Source of the DNA: Promethearchaeota archaeon
GTDB lineage: Archaea > Asgardarchaeota > Lokiarchaeia > Sigyniarchaeales > SOKP01
DNA length: 64,000 nt
NCBI GenBank assembly: GCA_019894855.1
Contig: JAGXNS010000002.1
Span: 1 to 64,000 of the forward strand
Direction: 5' to 3'
This document shows, one piece after another, positions 17,307-28,100 of this stretch. The notes beneath the pieces were generated by a model. That model had not been told where the DNA came from. It worked only from the letters and a program-made list of their open reading frames with translations, and did no database searches. The position numbers were made by a program, and so were the translations under genes. The number at the start of each line of letters is the position of its first letter. Within the stretch, counting starts at the first letter, position 1.

Positions 17307-19114
17307 TACATGCCCCACCACGGGTGTTGCATCGATCTTTGGAGGATAATATATTCTCGTAAAGCTTGTTTTTGATCCACGGTTAATTCATCTAGGAATT
17401 TTCCCATGATCTGTCTCACGTGAGATTCTGGTACATTAACGAACAGAGTTTCATCTCTATCGATATCTCTCCCTATCTCAATGCCACGAATAGATATAGC
17501 TACTTCGTCATCTTTTACAGCTTTTTCTAAAGTTTTACCTTTATCCTGAATTTGGTGAACTCTTTTCGCTTTCTTTCCGTCAGCAGTGATTAACGTTACT
17601 TTAGGATATAAAGTACCCGCTTCCACATGTACTCCAAATACTGCGGGATCTGAATTTCTAAATATAAAATCGGGCATCATTCTTAGTTTAGCAGGTAAAA
17701 CTAATTCGCTTAATCCTTTTGCGGTCTCCTCTGCTTTTCGTACCTCAGCATATTCTATATAATCTTCCAACAGTCTATAAATGACATTATTCGTGAAAAT
17801 TCTTATATTGTCTGTTATAGCTTGTTCTTTTGCATCGGGTAGAATAGCCACATTAAATCCTAAAACGGTTGCTGAATATGGATCGAGACTTTTAACTAAA
17901 TTTGCATTCATAATATCCTCTTTTTTAATCGGACCCACATCGGCAATACTTATCTTAACACCATTCTTTGTGAAATGATTTTCTAACGCTTCAAGAGAAC
18001 CTAATGTATCTGCTTTTAACACTACGCCTGCTTTGTCTGTTTTAATTCGAATACTTTCTACTTCTGATTCAATTTCGTTGTATACAGTTTCTTCTTGTGA
18101 AGGATCACCAATTCCTCTAAATGGAGATCCAGCAACAACATCTTCGATATTAGGAGCAAGAATCTTAATTCCAGCTGCTGCACTTACTATATCTACAGAA
18201 TCAAATTTTTGTCTAGGATCTCTTATCTCATCTAAAGGTTTCGGCATGAGTAAAGCTCTTACTTTCGACTTAATAGGTTTTTCTAAACCGCCAACAATGA
18301 ACTCTTCGCCTTTCTTGATTATTCCATCGTATATTAAGACATCCATAGTTACTGCTTGACCTTTTTCTTTCTTCACCTCCAAAACTACGCCTTTGGCGGG
18401 TCCTTCACTAAATTTCAAGTTTTCAGTTAAAAATTGTTGCACCAGTCCCATTAAAACCATCAATAAAGTTGATATTCCCTCGCCTGTTTTGGCGCTCGTA
18501 GGTACGATTGCCACTTTTTTAGTAAAATCTTTTATTTTATCGTAACGATCGATTCCTGTAAAACCTTCCTGTAAGAAATCTATTCCTATTTGAATTAATT
18601 TTTCGTCAAGAAAATCTCTAACATGAGGTTTTTGTTTATTATATGAATCTAAAAAATCAGCATCTTTAATAGATTTCCACCCTGTTATCCTATCGATTTT
18701 ATTAGCAGCAATAACAAATGGCACTTTCCGCTCGCGTAATATTCTAACGGATTCCCACGTAATTGGCATGTTCCCGGCTGTTACATCGATAACCAATATT
18801 GCTATATCTGCAACAGCCCCCCCTCTTTTACGCAAGTTCATAAAGGCGGCGTGTCCTGGAGTATCAATAATTAATATGCCAGGTAATTGAATTTCTTTTT
18901 CAGCAAATTCTTGCTTTGATTTCTTTAAGAAATCTTTTATATCTTTAGTGGGAAAATAAGAAGCTCCAATATGTTGTGTAATACCAGCAGCTTCTCTTTG
19001 TTGCACTACGGTTCCTCGAATATAATCTAACAGAGAAGTTTTACCATGATCAATATGTCCTAAAATCGAAGCAATAGGAGCCCTTATAATTTTTTTATCG
19101 GTTTCAGCTGTCAA
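17306..19114 (-). CDS. infB: Translation initiation factor aIF5B (IF2-like)
   Basis: This 602-residue GTPase promotes subunit joining and initiator tRNA positioning. Its motifs are G1 GHIDHGKTS, a switch region GITQHIGASYFP, G3 DTPGHAAF and G4 NKIDR. Domains II, III (VVLKADTLGSLEAL) and IV follow in the archaeal order, and there is no intein or long N-terminal extension. The C-terminus ends QHPWWGM. It is followed by an overlapping GNAT gene. The start is an ATG close to the GTPase domain, as in other archaea. Confidence 0.96.
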   Translation of the reverse strand: MTAETDKKIIRAPIASILGHIDHGKTSLLDYIRGTVVQQREAAGITQHIGASYFPTKDIKDFLKKSKQEFAEKEIQLPGILIIDTPGHAAFMNLRKRGGAVADIAILVIDVTAGNMPITWESVRILRERKVPFVIAANKIDRITGWKSIKDADFLDSYNKQKPHVRDFLDEKLIQIGIDFLQEGFTGIDRYDKIKDFTKKVAIVPTSAKTGEGISTLLMVLMGLVQQFLTENLKFSEGPAKGVVLEVKKEKGQAVTMDVLIYDGIIKKGEEFIVGGLEKPIKSKVRALLMPKPLDEIRDPRQKFDSVDIVSAAAGIKILAPNIEDVVAGSPFRGIGDPSQEETVYNEIESEVESIRIKTDKAGVVLKADTLGSLEALENHFTKNGVKISIADVGPIKKEDIMNANLVKSLDPYSATVLGFNVAILPDAKEQAITDNIRIFTNNVIYRLLEDYIEYAEVRKAEETAKGLSELVLPAKLRMMPDFIFRNSDPAVFGVHVEAGTLYPKVTLITADGKKAKRVHQIQDKGKTLEKAVKDDEVAISIRGIEIGRDIDRDETLFVNVPESHVRQIMGKFLDELTVDQKQALREYIILQRSMQHPWWGM

Positions 19115-19283
19115 TTAAACTCACTTATGATTTATAATAATAGTAAAAATCTAATTAATTCTCATAATTATAAAAGGTATAATATGATATAGATTTAACT
19201 AGAAATAAATAGATGTAATTAACTAATTGAGGTCTCTCTTTTGATTACAAAAGAGATAGATACACTTATCATACTAATTTATC

Positions 19284-20030
19284 ATGTCTAAAAAAAGAAA
19301 AAAACGCGTAAGGCGCGGTCATCCAGTAGCTATCCTTATTGGTCTGCATGATAACGATGCAGTACTTTGGAGAATATTCAGCGAGACTATTAGACTACAC
19401 TTCAAAATAAATCGTGGAAGGAAGAGAAGAAATCAAAATAAAAAGCATATATTTCATTTCCATGAGGAAATCATTAACGCATTAAGACCTTTAATTAAAG
19501 AGGGCATCAGAAGCGTAATATTGCTCTCCCCACCAAAAGAAGAATATTCAGATGAATTTCTTAATCACGTTAATAAACATCATTCATGGTTATTAAAAAA
19601 GGGGAATAAAGGGGTTGTTTTTTCTAAGATCATAGCTAATCAGGCGAAGACTCAAAAGGATGTGTATTACCTAAAAACACAAGACTATTTTAAAGACATT
19701 GTGGGGGAAACTTCAAATCAAGAGGCTTTGCTGATACTAGAAGAATTGACGGAGGTAATTAACAAAAATGAAAAGTTCTCAAAGATTCTCTATACATGGA
19801 GAGAAATCGATTATGAATTAAGACTTATAAGACAAAATCCTAATTTACCTAAGCCAAATTACATAATTCTAACTGAAGAATATCTAAAAAATCCAAAGAA
19901 TAGAAACAAAACACATCGAATTTTACAACTCGCAAAAAATCTTGAGATTAAAACTAAAATCGTAAGTCAAGAATCTGAGGCGGGTATTAGCGTAGAGAAA
20001 TTTGGAGGAATAGTGTGTTATTTTAAATAA
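19284..20030 (+). CDS. eRF1/Vms1-like (VLRF1-related) protein without GGQ
   Basis: This 248-residue basic protein is related to release factor eRF1 domains 2 and 3. The N-terminal segment VAILIGLHDNDAVLWRIFSETIRLHF and the helix EEIINALRPLIKEGIRSVILLSPP resemble the eRF1/Vms1 catalytic domain. The C-terminal YIILTEEYLKNPKNRNKTHRILQLAKN...VSQESEAGISVEKFGGIVCYF resembles the L7Ae-like domain 3 of eRF1/Pelota. The loop where eRF1 has GGQ reads NRGRKRRNQNKKHIF, with no GGQ. Vms1-type factors release nascent chains on stalled ribosomes; a role in ribosome rescue is inferred. The first dozen residues are strongly basic. Confidence 0.65.
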   Translation: MSKKRKKRVRRGHPVAILIGLHDNDAVLWRIFSETIRLHFKINRGRKRRNQNKKHIFHFHEEIINALRPLIKEGIRSVILLSPPKEEYSDEFLNHVNKHHSWLLKKGNKGVVFSKIIANQAKTQKDVYYLKTQDYFKDIVGETSNQEALLILEELTEVINKNEKFSKILYTWREIDYELRLIRQNPNLPKPNYIILTEEYLKNPKNRNKTHRILQLAKNLEIKTKIVSQESEAGISVEKFGGIVCYFK

Positions 20031-20084
20031 ATCTTCAATTAGGAGAAAATTACCAAACTAAGAAATAAATTTATTAGAATTCTT

Positions 20085-22973
20085 TTAATTCGATTTTGAT
20101 GAATTATTCATATATTTCGCTAAATACGTTGATGTGTATGATTCTTTAAAATCTATAATCGATTCAGGTACACCTTCAATGACAATAGACCCTCCACCTT
20201 CTCCTCCTTCTGGTCCAAGGTCAATAATATAATCTGAAGATTTAATTACATCCATATTATGTTCTATTACTATTACTGTATTACCTTTATCAACCAATTT
20301 TTGAAGTACTTTCAACAAAAATTTTATGTCATGGGCATGCAATCCTACAGTTGGTTCATCTAGGATATATAATGTATTCCCTGTGCTTGTTTTCCTTAGT
20401 TCTCTTGCAATTTTCAAACGTTGAGATTCGCCTCCACTTAAGGTAGTTGAAGATTGACCTAATTCTAAATACCCTAATCCTACATCTACTACAGTTTTTA
20501 AAGTTTGTTTTAAATTAGGAATACTATCGAAGAATTCAAGAGCTTGATGAAAAGTCATTTTTAATACATCTGAGATCGTTTTCCCTTTAAATCTTATCTC
20601 TAAGGTCTCAGCGTTATATCTATAACCCCTACATAAATCGCATTTAATATAAACATCTGGAAGAAAGTACATCTCTTTAAGAATATACCCTGTACCTTTA
20701 CATTTTTTACAATGACCTGCCTTGGTATTAAAACTAAATCTACCTTTTTTATAGCCTCTCTCTCTGGATTCTTCAAGCTTAGCAAAAAGGTCTCTAATAT
20801 AATCTAAAGCTTTTGTGTAAGTCGCCGGTACAGAACGAGGTGTTCTTCCGATTGGAGATTGATCTATGTTAATTATTTTGTCAATACTCTCGTATCCTTT
20901 TAGTTTGTCAAAATCTCCGCTTATTATTCTGGAACTGCGAGTGTTTATTAAGTTATGTAATCCCTTGTATAAACAATCAATTATTAAGCTAGTCTTTCCA
21001 GCTCCTGAAACTCCCGTAATACACGTAAAGATTCCTAATGGTATTTTTACTTTTATATTCTTTAGGTTATTTTCTCGAGCGCCTATGATTTCAAGAAAAT
21101 TGTTATTTGGTTCTCGTCTATTCTTAGGAACGTCTATTTTTTTCTCCCCAGATAAATATTTACCAGTTAAAGTTTTGGCTTCTAAAATCGTTTGTAAAGG
21201 GCCTTCTGCTACAATCTCTCCTCCATTTTCTCCTGCTAAAGGGCCCAAATCAATTATATGATCGGCATTGCGCATGATCTCGTCGTCGTGCTCTACAACA
21301 ATAACGGTATTACCCAAATCTCTTAATTTTTTCAACATCTCAATTAATCGTGATATGTCTCTTTTATGTAAACCAACGGAGGGCTCGTCTAACACGTATA
21401 ATACCCCAACAAGCCTAGAACCTAATTGAGTCGCTAATCTTATTCTTTCAGCTTCGCCAACAGATAATGTATGAGATCTTCTACTTAAAGAAATGTAATC
21501 TAAACCAACGTTATCTAAAAAAGATAACCTATCAAGTATCTCTTTTAATACATCTTTAATAATCGTTTTTTGAAGCTCGTCTAATTGTAAATCTTTGAAA
21601 AATTCTAACGAATCTTTTACCGCTAAATCTGATAATTCAGTGATATTAATGTTATTAATTAGAACTGAAAGACTTTCAGGTTTTAACCTTTGCCCTTTGC
21701 ATTGAGGACAGTTTATTTGATTCATAAAAGTTTCGTAAGTATCACGAGCCCATTCGGATCGCGTATCCATGTATCTTCTATGTAACATCGGAATAATTCC
21801 TTCGAAGGGTCTTACTACATGATAAGATGAAGACTTGATATCTTTTTTTTGATTGTTGTAACCGTTATTTTCACTCTCAAAGTGGAATTCGATTGCTTCC
21901 TCTTCTGTTCCAAATAAAACTTTTTGCAATTTCTTAGGATCAATATCCTTTATCGCAGTTTTATGAGTATCAAATTTGTAGTGTTTAGCTACTTGGTTTA
22001 ATGATTGCCAAAAGTACCCCGTTAACGACCCAAATCCAGGGATATTTCTGATAGGAGTGTCTTGGAGTGGAAGGCTAGAATCGTTTCCTAAAACTAAGGA
22101 GTAGTCAAATTCCATCACTGTTCCTAACCCACTACAATATTTGCAACTTCCATGAGGAATATTAAAAGAAAACATTTTATGGTCAATAGGCGGAAACGAA
22201 ATACCACAATCTACACACGCTAAATGTTCAGAATAAATTTGTTCTCCAATGTTAAGAACTTCTACAACCACGATTCCATCAGTTAATCCAAGGGCAGTTT
22301 CTATTGAATCGGCTAATCTAGTTTTGATATCATCCTTCATGACTAGCCTATCCACAATTACATTGATGTGATGCTTTACATTTTTTTCCATTGGAATTTC
22401 TTCATCTAAAGTATACTGAATACCATCTACTTCAACTCTGACATAGCCTTGTTTTTTAAGATCGCTTAACAAGTCTTTGTATTCGCCTTTTCTATCGCGA
22501 ATAATCGGCGCTTTAATGATAAACTTTTGGTTTGTTTCAAGTTCTTGCAGAATTTGTTGGATTATTTGCTGAGGTGTTTGGGGCGTAATTTCTTTACCGC
22601 ATATGGGGCAATGAGGAACTCCAACATTAGCGAAAAGTAACCTATAATAATCGTATATTTCTGTGACCGTTCCTACAGTACTTCTTGGGTTCTTTGACAA
22701 CGGTTTCTGCTCTATAGCTATAGCAGGAGAGAGGCCTTCGATTGAATCTACGTCGGGTTTATCCATTTCTCCAAGAAATTGTCGGGCATAACTCGATAAT
22801 GACTCAAGAAACCGTCTTTGCCCTTCAGCATACAGTGTGTCCATTGCTAAACTAGATTTACCACTACCACTAATTCCAGTTATGATAACTAGTTTATTCC
22901 TTGGAATTATAACATCAATATTTTTTAAATTATTTTGTCTTGCTCCTTTAATAATAATAGAATTATGATTCAT
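20085..22973 (-). CDS. uvrA: Excinuclease ABC subunit A
   Basis: This is a 962-residue DNA-damage-sensing ATPase of bacterial-type nucleotide excision repair. It has two ABC ATPase modules: Walker A GISGSGKSS and GVSGAGKTS, signatures LSVGEAERIRLA and LSGGESQRLKIA, and Walker B LYVLDEPSVG and LYILDEPTVG. It also has zinc-finger cysteine pairs (CPIC, CVDC with CKYC, CKKC with CDLC). Length matches bacterial UvrA. The gene precedes uvrB in the genome-order sense and lies on the same strand, 42 bases downstream of it. UvrABC is bacterial in origin and in archaea is usually explained by transfer. Confidence 0.97.
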   Translation of the reverse strand: MNHNSIIIKGARQNNLKNIDVIIPRNKLVIITGISGSGKSSLAMDTLYAEGQRRFLESLSSYARQFLGEMDKPDVDSIEGLSPAIAIEQKPLSKNPRSTVGTVTEIYDYYRLLFANVGVPHCPICGKEITPQTPQQIIQQILQELETNQKFIIKAPIIRDRKGEYKDLLSDLKKQGYVRVEVDGIQYTLDEEIPMEKNVKHHINVIVDRLVMKDDIKTRLADSIETALGLTDGIVVVEVLNIGEQIYSEHLACVDCGISFPPIDHKMFSFNIPHGSCKYCSGLGTVMEFDYSLVLGNDSSLPLQDTPIRNIPGFGSLTGYFWQSLNQVAKHYKFDTHKTAIKDIDPKKLQKVLFGTEEEAIEFHFESENNGYNNQKKDIKSSSYHVVRPFEGIIPMLHRRYMDTRSEWARDTYETFMNQINCPQCKGQRLKPESLSVLINNINITELSDLAVKDSLEFFKDLQLDELQKTIIKDVLKEILDRLSFLDNVGLDYISLSRRSHTLSVGEAERIRLATQLGSRLVGVLYVLDEPSVGLHKRDISRLIEMLKKLRDLGNTVIVVEHDDEIMRNADHIIDLGPLAGENGGEIVAEGPLQTILEAKTLTGKYLSGEKKIDVPKNRREPNNNFLEIIGARENNLKNIKVKIPLGIFTCITGVSGAGKTSLIIDCLYKGLHNLINTRSSRIISGDFDKLKGYESIDKIINIDQSPIGRTPRSVPATYTKALDYIRDLFAKLEESRERGYKKGRFSFNTKAGHCKKCKGTGYILKEMYFLPDVYIKCDLCRGYRYNAETLEIRFKGKTISDVLKMTFHQALEFFDSIPNLKQTLKTVVDVGLGYLELGQSSTTLSGGESQRLKIARELRKTSTGNTLYILDEPTVGLHAHDIKFLLKVLQKLVDKGNTVIVIEHNMDVIKSSDYIIDLGPEGGEGGGSIVIEGVPESIIDFKESYTSTYLAKYMNNSSKSN

Positions 22974-23015
22974 AATGACTCCTGTTAACCATTAATTTAT
23001 GTGTAATGAAACTAT

Positions 23016-25022
23016 TCACGATTTTATTTTATAGTCTTTCTTAATTTCTTTAATTTTATCTCTTAAATAGGCAGCATCCTCGAACCGTAGCTCTTTGGCT
23101 GCAAGAAACATTTTGATTTCAAGATACTCAATTACTAAATCTTTATCTCCCTGTTTTTCTAAATCTTCAATCTTATCTTTAACATTTCTTTTTAATTTCT
23201 TTGTTTCTCTTTCCTTGAACTCATGTTCCTCAGAAAGCGAATTTAAGATGTTTTTCTTAATTGTTTGAGGTGTAATTTTAAATTTCTCGTTGTAATCTTC
23301 CTGTTTATTTCTTCTTCTATTTGTTTCTTCAATTGCTTCCTTCATAGCTCGAGTAATTTTATCGGCATATAATATCGCTCTACCTTTTATGTTACGGGAA
23401 GCCCTACCAATGGTTTGTATAAGCGATCGCGTGTCGCGTAAGAATCCTAATTTATCTGCGTCCAGAATTGCTACTAATTGGACTTCGGGTAAATCTAATC
23501 CTTCTCTAAGAAGATTAATTCCCACTAAAACATCGTGAGTACCATCTCTTAAATGTCTTAATATTTCAAATCTCTCGACAGTTCCTACTTCGGAGTGTAA
23601 GTAAGCAACCTTCAACCCTAATTCAGAATAATACTCAGCAATATCTTCCGACATCCGTTTAGTAAGAGTGGTGACTAAAACTCTTCCTTTATTGGTTATA
23701 ACTTTCCTTATCTCATCTAACAAGTCATCAATTTGATTTTTAGCAGGACGAATTTCCACCTGAGGATCAACCAATCCAGTTGGTCTAATTATTTGTTCAG
23801 CAGATACTCCACCGCTCTTTTTAAATTCCCAACCTCCGGGAGTAGCGCTCATAAAAATTATATGATTTATTTTTGCTTCCCATTCTTCAAAAGTCAAAGG
23901 CCTATTATCGTATGCGGAAGGTAACCTCCACCCAAAATCAACGAGGTTCTTTTTTCTTGATCTATCTCCCCCAATCATTCCATGAATTTGAGGAATCGTT
24001 ATGTGACTCTCGTCAGCAACTATTAAAAAATCTTTTGGAAAATAATCAATTAAACACATCGGTGGACTCCCGGGTGGCCTGCCATCAAGGTGTCTCGAAT
24101 AATTTTCCACTCCCTTACACCATCCCATTTCTCTCATCATTTCAAGATCAAATTTTGTTCTTTTTTCAATCCATTGGGCTTCGGCATATTTCTTCTCTTT
24201 CATGAATTTGGCTATCTGCTGCTCTAACTCTTCTTCAATTGAAATTAATGCCTTAGCTTTATTTTCTTCGGGTATAATGAAATGAGTAGCTGGGAATATT
24301 CTACAATTTGATAAATCTTTTAAAACATCATTAGAAACATAATGAATTTCTTGTATAGACTCGATTACATCTCCAAATAATGAAACACGAATTGCGTTGT
24401 TCAAATACGCTGGAAAGATGTCGATAATGTCTCCCTTAACTCTGACTATGCCGGGTTTAAACTCGATATCCTTTCTTTCATAGTTCATCAGGATTAATCC
24501 TTTTATTATTTCCTTCCTTTGAATAGTCTGACCAACATCAAGGTTCAGGGAAATATCGGTCCAAACTTTTGGATCACCAATACCATAAATACATGATACA
24601 GTTGCAACAATGATAACATCGTTCCTTGTTCTAATTGCATGAGTAGCAGCTAATCTTAATCTCTCGATTTCCTCGTTTACGCTGAAATCTTTTTCAATAT
24701 ATAATCCTGTCACAGGCATATAGCTTTCAGGTTGATAATAATCGTAGTAGCTAACAAAATAGTGAACAGCATTCTTAGGAAATAATTCTTTAAGCTCGTT
24801 ATATAATTGGGCTGCCAGCGTTTTATTTGGTGCCATAACTAAAGTAGGTTTCTGAATTTTCTGAATTATATTTGCAACAGTGAATGTTTTCCCCGTACCG
24901 GTAGCGCCTAATAGCGTCTGAAAGCGGTTTCCGTTTTTTATGTTACCGACTAGTTTCTTGATTGCTTCTGGTTGATCTCCGCTAGGTTTGAAACTAGATT
25001 CAATTTTGAAATTGGATATTAT
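23016..25022 (-). CDS. uvrB: Excinuclease ABC subunit B, probable AUA or AUU start
   Basis: UvrB is the helicase-like damage-verification subunit. The ORF track starts at an internal ATG (24836, MAPNKTLAAQL), which would cut off the Walker A motif. Reading upstream in frame gives SNFKIESSFKPSGDQPEAIKKL and GATGTGKTFTVANII, the normal UvrB N-terminus. No ATG, GTG or TTG occurs between the in-frame TAA (25026-25028) and 24836. The first codons are ATT ATA ATA, preceded by GGTG at 25031-25034, so initiation at ATA (25022) or ATT (25025) is proposed. The total is about 668 residues, the normal UvrB length. The C-terminal UVR motif is present (FEDAAYLRDKIKEI). Confidence 0.92.
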   Translation of the reverse strand: MISNFKIESSFKPSGDQPEAIKKLVGNIKNGNRFQTLLGATGTGKTFTVANIIQKIQKPTLVMAPNKTLAAQLYNELKELFPKNAVHYFVSYYDYYQPESYMPVTGLYIEKDFSVNEEIERLRLAATHAIRTRNDVIIVATVSCIYGIGDPKVWTDISLNLDVGQTIQRKEIIKGLILMNYERKDIEFKPGIVRVKGDIIDIFPAYLNNAIRVSLFGDVIESIQEIHYVSNDVLKDLSNCRIFPATHFIIPEENKAKALISIEEELEQQIAKFMKEKKYAEAQWIEKRTKFDLEMMREMGWCKGVENYSRHLDGRPPGSPPMCLIDYFPKDFLIVADESHITIPQIHGMIGGDRSRKKNLVDFGWRLPSAYDNRPLTFEEWEAKINHIIFMSATPGGWEFKKSGGVSAEQIIRPTGLVDPQVEIRPAKNQIDDLLDEIRKVITNKGRVLVTTLTKRMSEDIAEYYSELGLKVAYLHSEVGTVERFEILRHLRDGTHDVLVGINLLREGLDLPEVQLVAILDADKLGFLRDTRSLIQTIGRASRNIKGRAILYADKITRAMKEAIEETNRRRNKQEDYNEKFKITPQTIKKNILNSLSEEHEFKERETKKLKRNVKDKIEDLEKQGDKDLVIEYLEIKMFLAAKELRFEDAAYLRDKIKEIKKDYKIKS

Positions 25023-25030
25023 AATTTAGA

Positions 25031-25034
25031 CACC
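25031..25034 (-). promoter_or_regulatory. GGTG Shine-Dalgarno-like motif of uvrB
   Basis: GGTG lies five bases before ATT and eight bases before the first ATA of the uvrB reading frame. It matches the GGUG part of the archaeal GGAGGUGAU complement of 16S rRNA. It supports initiation at a non-canonical codon here, because the conserved protein begins only a few codons further on. Confidence 0.5.
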
Positions 25035-25150
25035 AAAATTTAAAGATTAATTAAAGATGAAGTTAAACTTAATTTATAGACGATAGGTCTATAGATTTTT
25101 TAATGTAACATAGTTTATTTTTATTACTGTTATAAATAAAAAGTAAGGAT

Positions 25151-28100
25151 TTAAGTGGTAACGATTTCGTCGTGTATATCCTCTGCGCCTTCCTTGGTCC
25201 GAACTAAGATGTTTAAAATTTCGCCATTACTTACTAATCCGATTATAGTTTCAAGATCATCCGTGCTGATCGTAAATATAATTGAATCTCCTGCTTCAAT
25301 ATCATAAGTAGCTACATCAAAATTACTCAACGAAATAAATGTATTATTAATGTAAATGGATTCCACTGTAAGATTAAACAATCCTTCGTTGTCAATTTTT
25401 ATATCAACAAAGCCGCCAATAGTGGCAGTCGTTTCAGTATCATCGATATTTATTTCGTAAAATGTTGAATCTACAAATACGGGAAAGTCCATGTTATATT
25501 GAGCAGAAGAGTTTGTAGTTATGTTTACATTAACAATATTAGTGGAATTTAACGCTAAGCCCGTGATATTGAAAGAAACTAAAGCACATTCTTGTATATC
25601 GAGAGTAATATCTCCATATTCAAATATTACATCGTTTGTAAAGGATAAGCTCGTTGTACTATTCAGATATATTTTATCTAATGTAATCTCTTCATCTCCC
25701 GTGTTTTTGATCAAAATTTTGCCTGTTTCGTTAGCAGCTATAAAGGAAGCAACATGTCCTTCTACGGAATCAATGATTTCAATATCTGGTTTGTCTATAA
25801 TTGTGTGAACAAATCCAATATCAGAAGCTTTGGTATCACCATCGAAATTCGCAGTCACAATAATTCCTATCTCATCGTTTACTTCAATGCCTGTTAAATA
25901 ATCTGAGGCTGTTATAGTAAGACTTCTTTCTTGTCCAGGATTTAAATTAAAGGCCCCAAAATTCAATATGGATGTCCAACTTGAAGAAGTAGAAAGATAA
26001 ATCGAATCTAGTCCTAGTATAATATCTCCGGTATTTTTAACCATTAAGTTTACGTGAGTTGTTCCATTATCATAAGTATACGCAAATGTTTTTTCGAGAT
26101 TAATTGGAACGTGATTTCGAAAATCAGTTTGTGTAGCAATTAATGCTTCTGGGGAGGCTATTCTGCTTTCTTCAAGAATAGAAATTTTAAACCCATCATA
26201 ATTTGAGGTGAGTATTAACTCGTCTGTGATACCATTAGGGGTAGCTACGCCTATTTTGTGTTCAGTTCTTAATGGATAAAACGGATAGAGAGTATTTGCG
26301 ATATTAACACTTGCTATTTGACCCGGTTCTAAAATTGGAGTTCCTGAAACATAATTTATATTGTTGAGAGTATTATTTTCATTATCGATATAGAAATCTT
26401 TCAAGATTACTGTACTTAGTCCCGTGTTTTCAATTTCGAGATTTATTTCACTCAACGACGAATCTATTTGAACGACATTACTGCTGATTTTATTAATCCT
26501 AATATCTCCTTCCCTAGCTTCTTTTACAAACAGATTGCTTGTATCGTTCGTGAAAGTGAAAGGTGAAGAATCAACTGCAATTGATTGAGCTTCTACTTCA
26601 ATGTTTACCACATCATTTATTTCAAAAGAATTTCCACTAGATTTAATGTCTACCCAAACTAAATCTTCCTCGTTAGAGTTTAATATATTTGTCTCGATAC
26701 CTTTACCCAGGTTAAAATCGTAACTCTCACCGTTTATCTTAATATCGCTAATCGTTAAATCTTTTGAACCTGTGTTTTTCAATTTGAAAGTAGCATAACC
26801 AGTATCGAATACTTCTGGATTTTGTATTTGAAAACTAGATTCTAAAGCAGTATAATCAAGTTTGAACAATTTTACCATTCCATTTGTCGAGATATATGCG
26901 TACTTAAAAACATTGAATTCATATAATCCATCAATTGGTATATGTGTGGTATATGGGTTTCCTTGGTCGTCTGTTAATGTATTAACTTGACTTTGGTAGT
27001 ATTCAGTAAATGTTTGGGGGTTATTAGGATCTGATGGAGGAGCTGTTGGATTTCCGTAGAACATTAATTTAACTAACTGACTTTGGAACCATTTTGAAGT
27101 GGGGCTTCCCGTGGTTGAGTTAAAATATTCATCTTCAACGAATACAGAATTCGAAGCCCAATTATCCTCTTCCATGCCATAATTCTTATAGCTCTGGTAG
27201 TTATCGTTGCAGATCCTTACCATCCAAGGCCATTTACCTTCATCCCCTCCTAAATTAGGATACAGCATTCCAAAATAGACTAAGACATAGTCTGCTTGTA
27301 ACGCTCTAAACACTTTAGCACTATAAATCTCGTTTGTTTGCATCATTGCCATTCCTGTCATACCCATTCGAGTTTGGTTGATTGTTCCATTATCGTTAAC
27401 CGTTGTCATGTTTCCTATGGGGGTTATCCAATAACCATAATCCCACCACGAGACAACAACGGATGTACCAGGCAGATTTGTTTTCATCCATGTTAGAGTT
27501 TCTTCCCAATCGTGTATTTGTCCTCCTGGCGCCAATTGACTCTGCGACAGTTGAGTTAAAGCAATGTTAGAAGCGTGCATAACTTGAGCCATACACATAA
27601 TCCCAACAATGAAATAAACAGCACCAATTTCAGATTTTCCAACCATCCGTTTTACTTGGCGCTTTCGTTTTCTACTAACACCTGTTCTTTTTTCTCCATA
27701 GAAACTGCCAAAAATTTTTAAAACATTAACTAATCCATATGCACCCACTAAGCATGCTGCGGGCGCAAATAATAATATTATTCGAATCATGCTGCCAGTA
27801 AAATAAAAAATCAAAAGTAAGAAAGTGAGTAATAGGATATCGGCGACATTAGCTCGTTTAAATAAGAAAAATAATCCAAGAGGTAAAAGAGTCAGAGGAA
27901 TCAAAGTATTATAGTAAAACACACTCCATGAACTTGGCATATGTTCAGCCACGGAAGCTGTAACACTAATAGAATCTCTAATTAAAGGACTTAATACACT
28001 CACTAATCGTCCTCCGAACCCAAAAGGAATTAAATCTGGAGCAACCCATATAATAACGCCGAAAATGGTGATTACGGGTATCAATGCCCACTTTATGGTG

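Noticed and set aside
20600-21261. ORFs antisense or out of frame within uvrA (20600-20785, 20866-21261)
   Set aside because: They are shadows of uvrA, whose own frame holds all conserved motifs.
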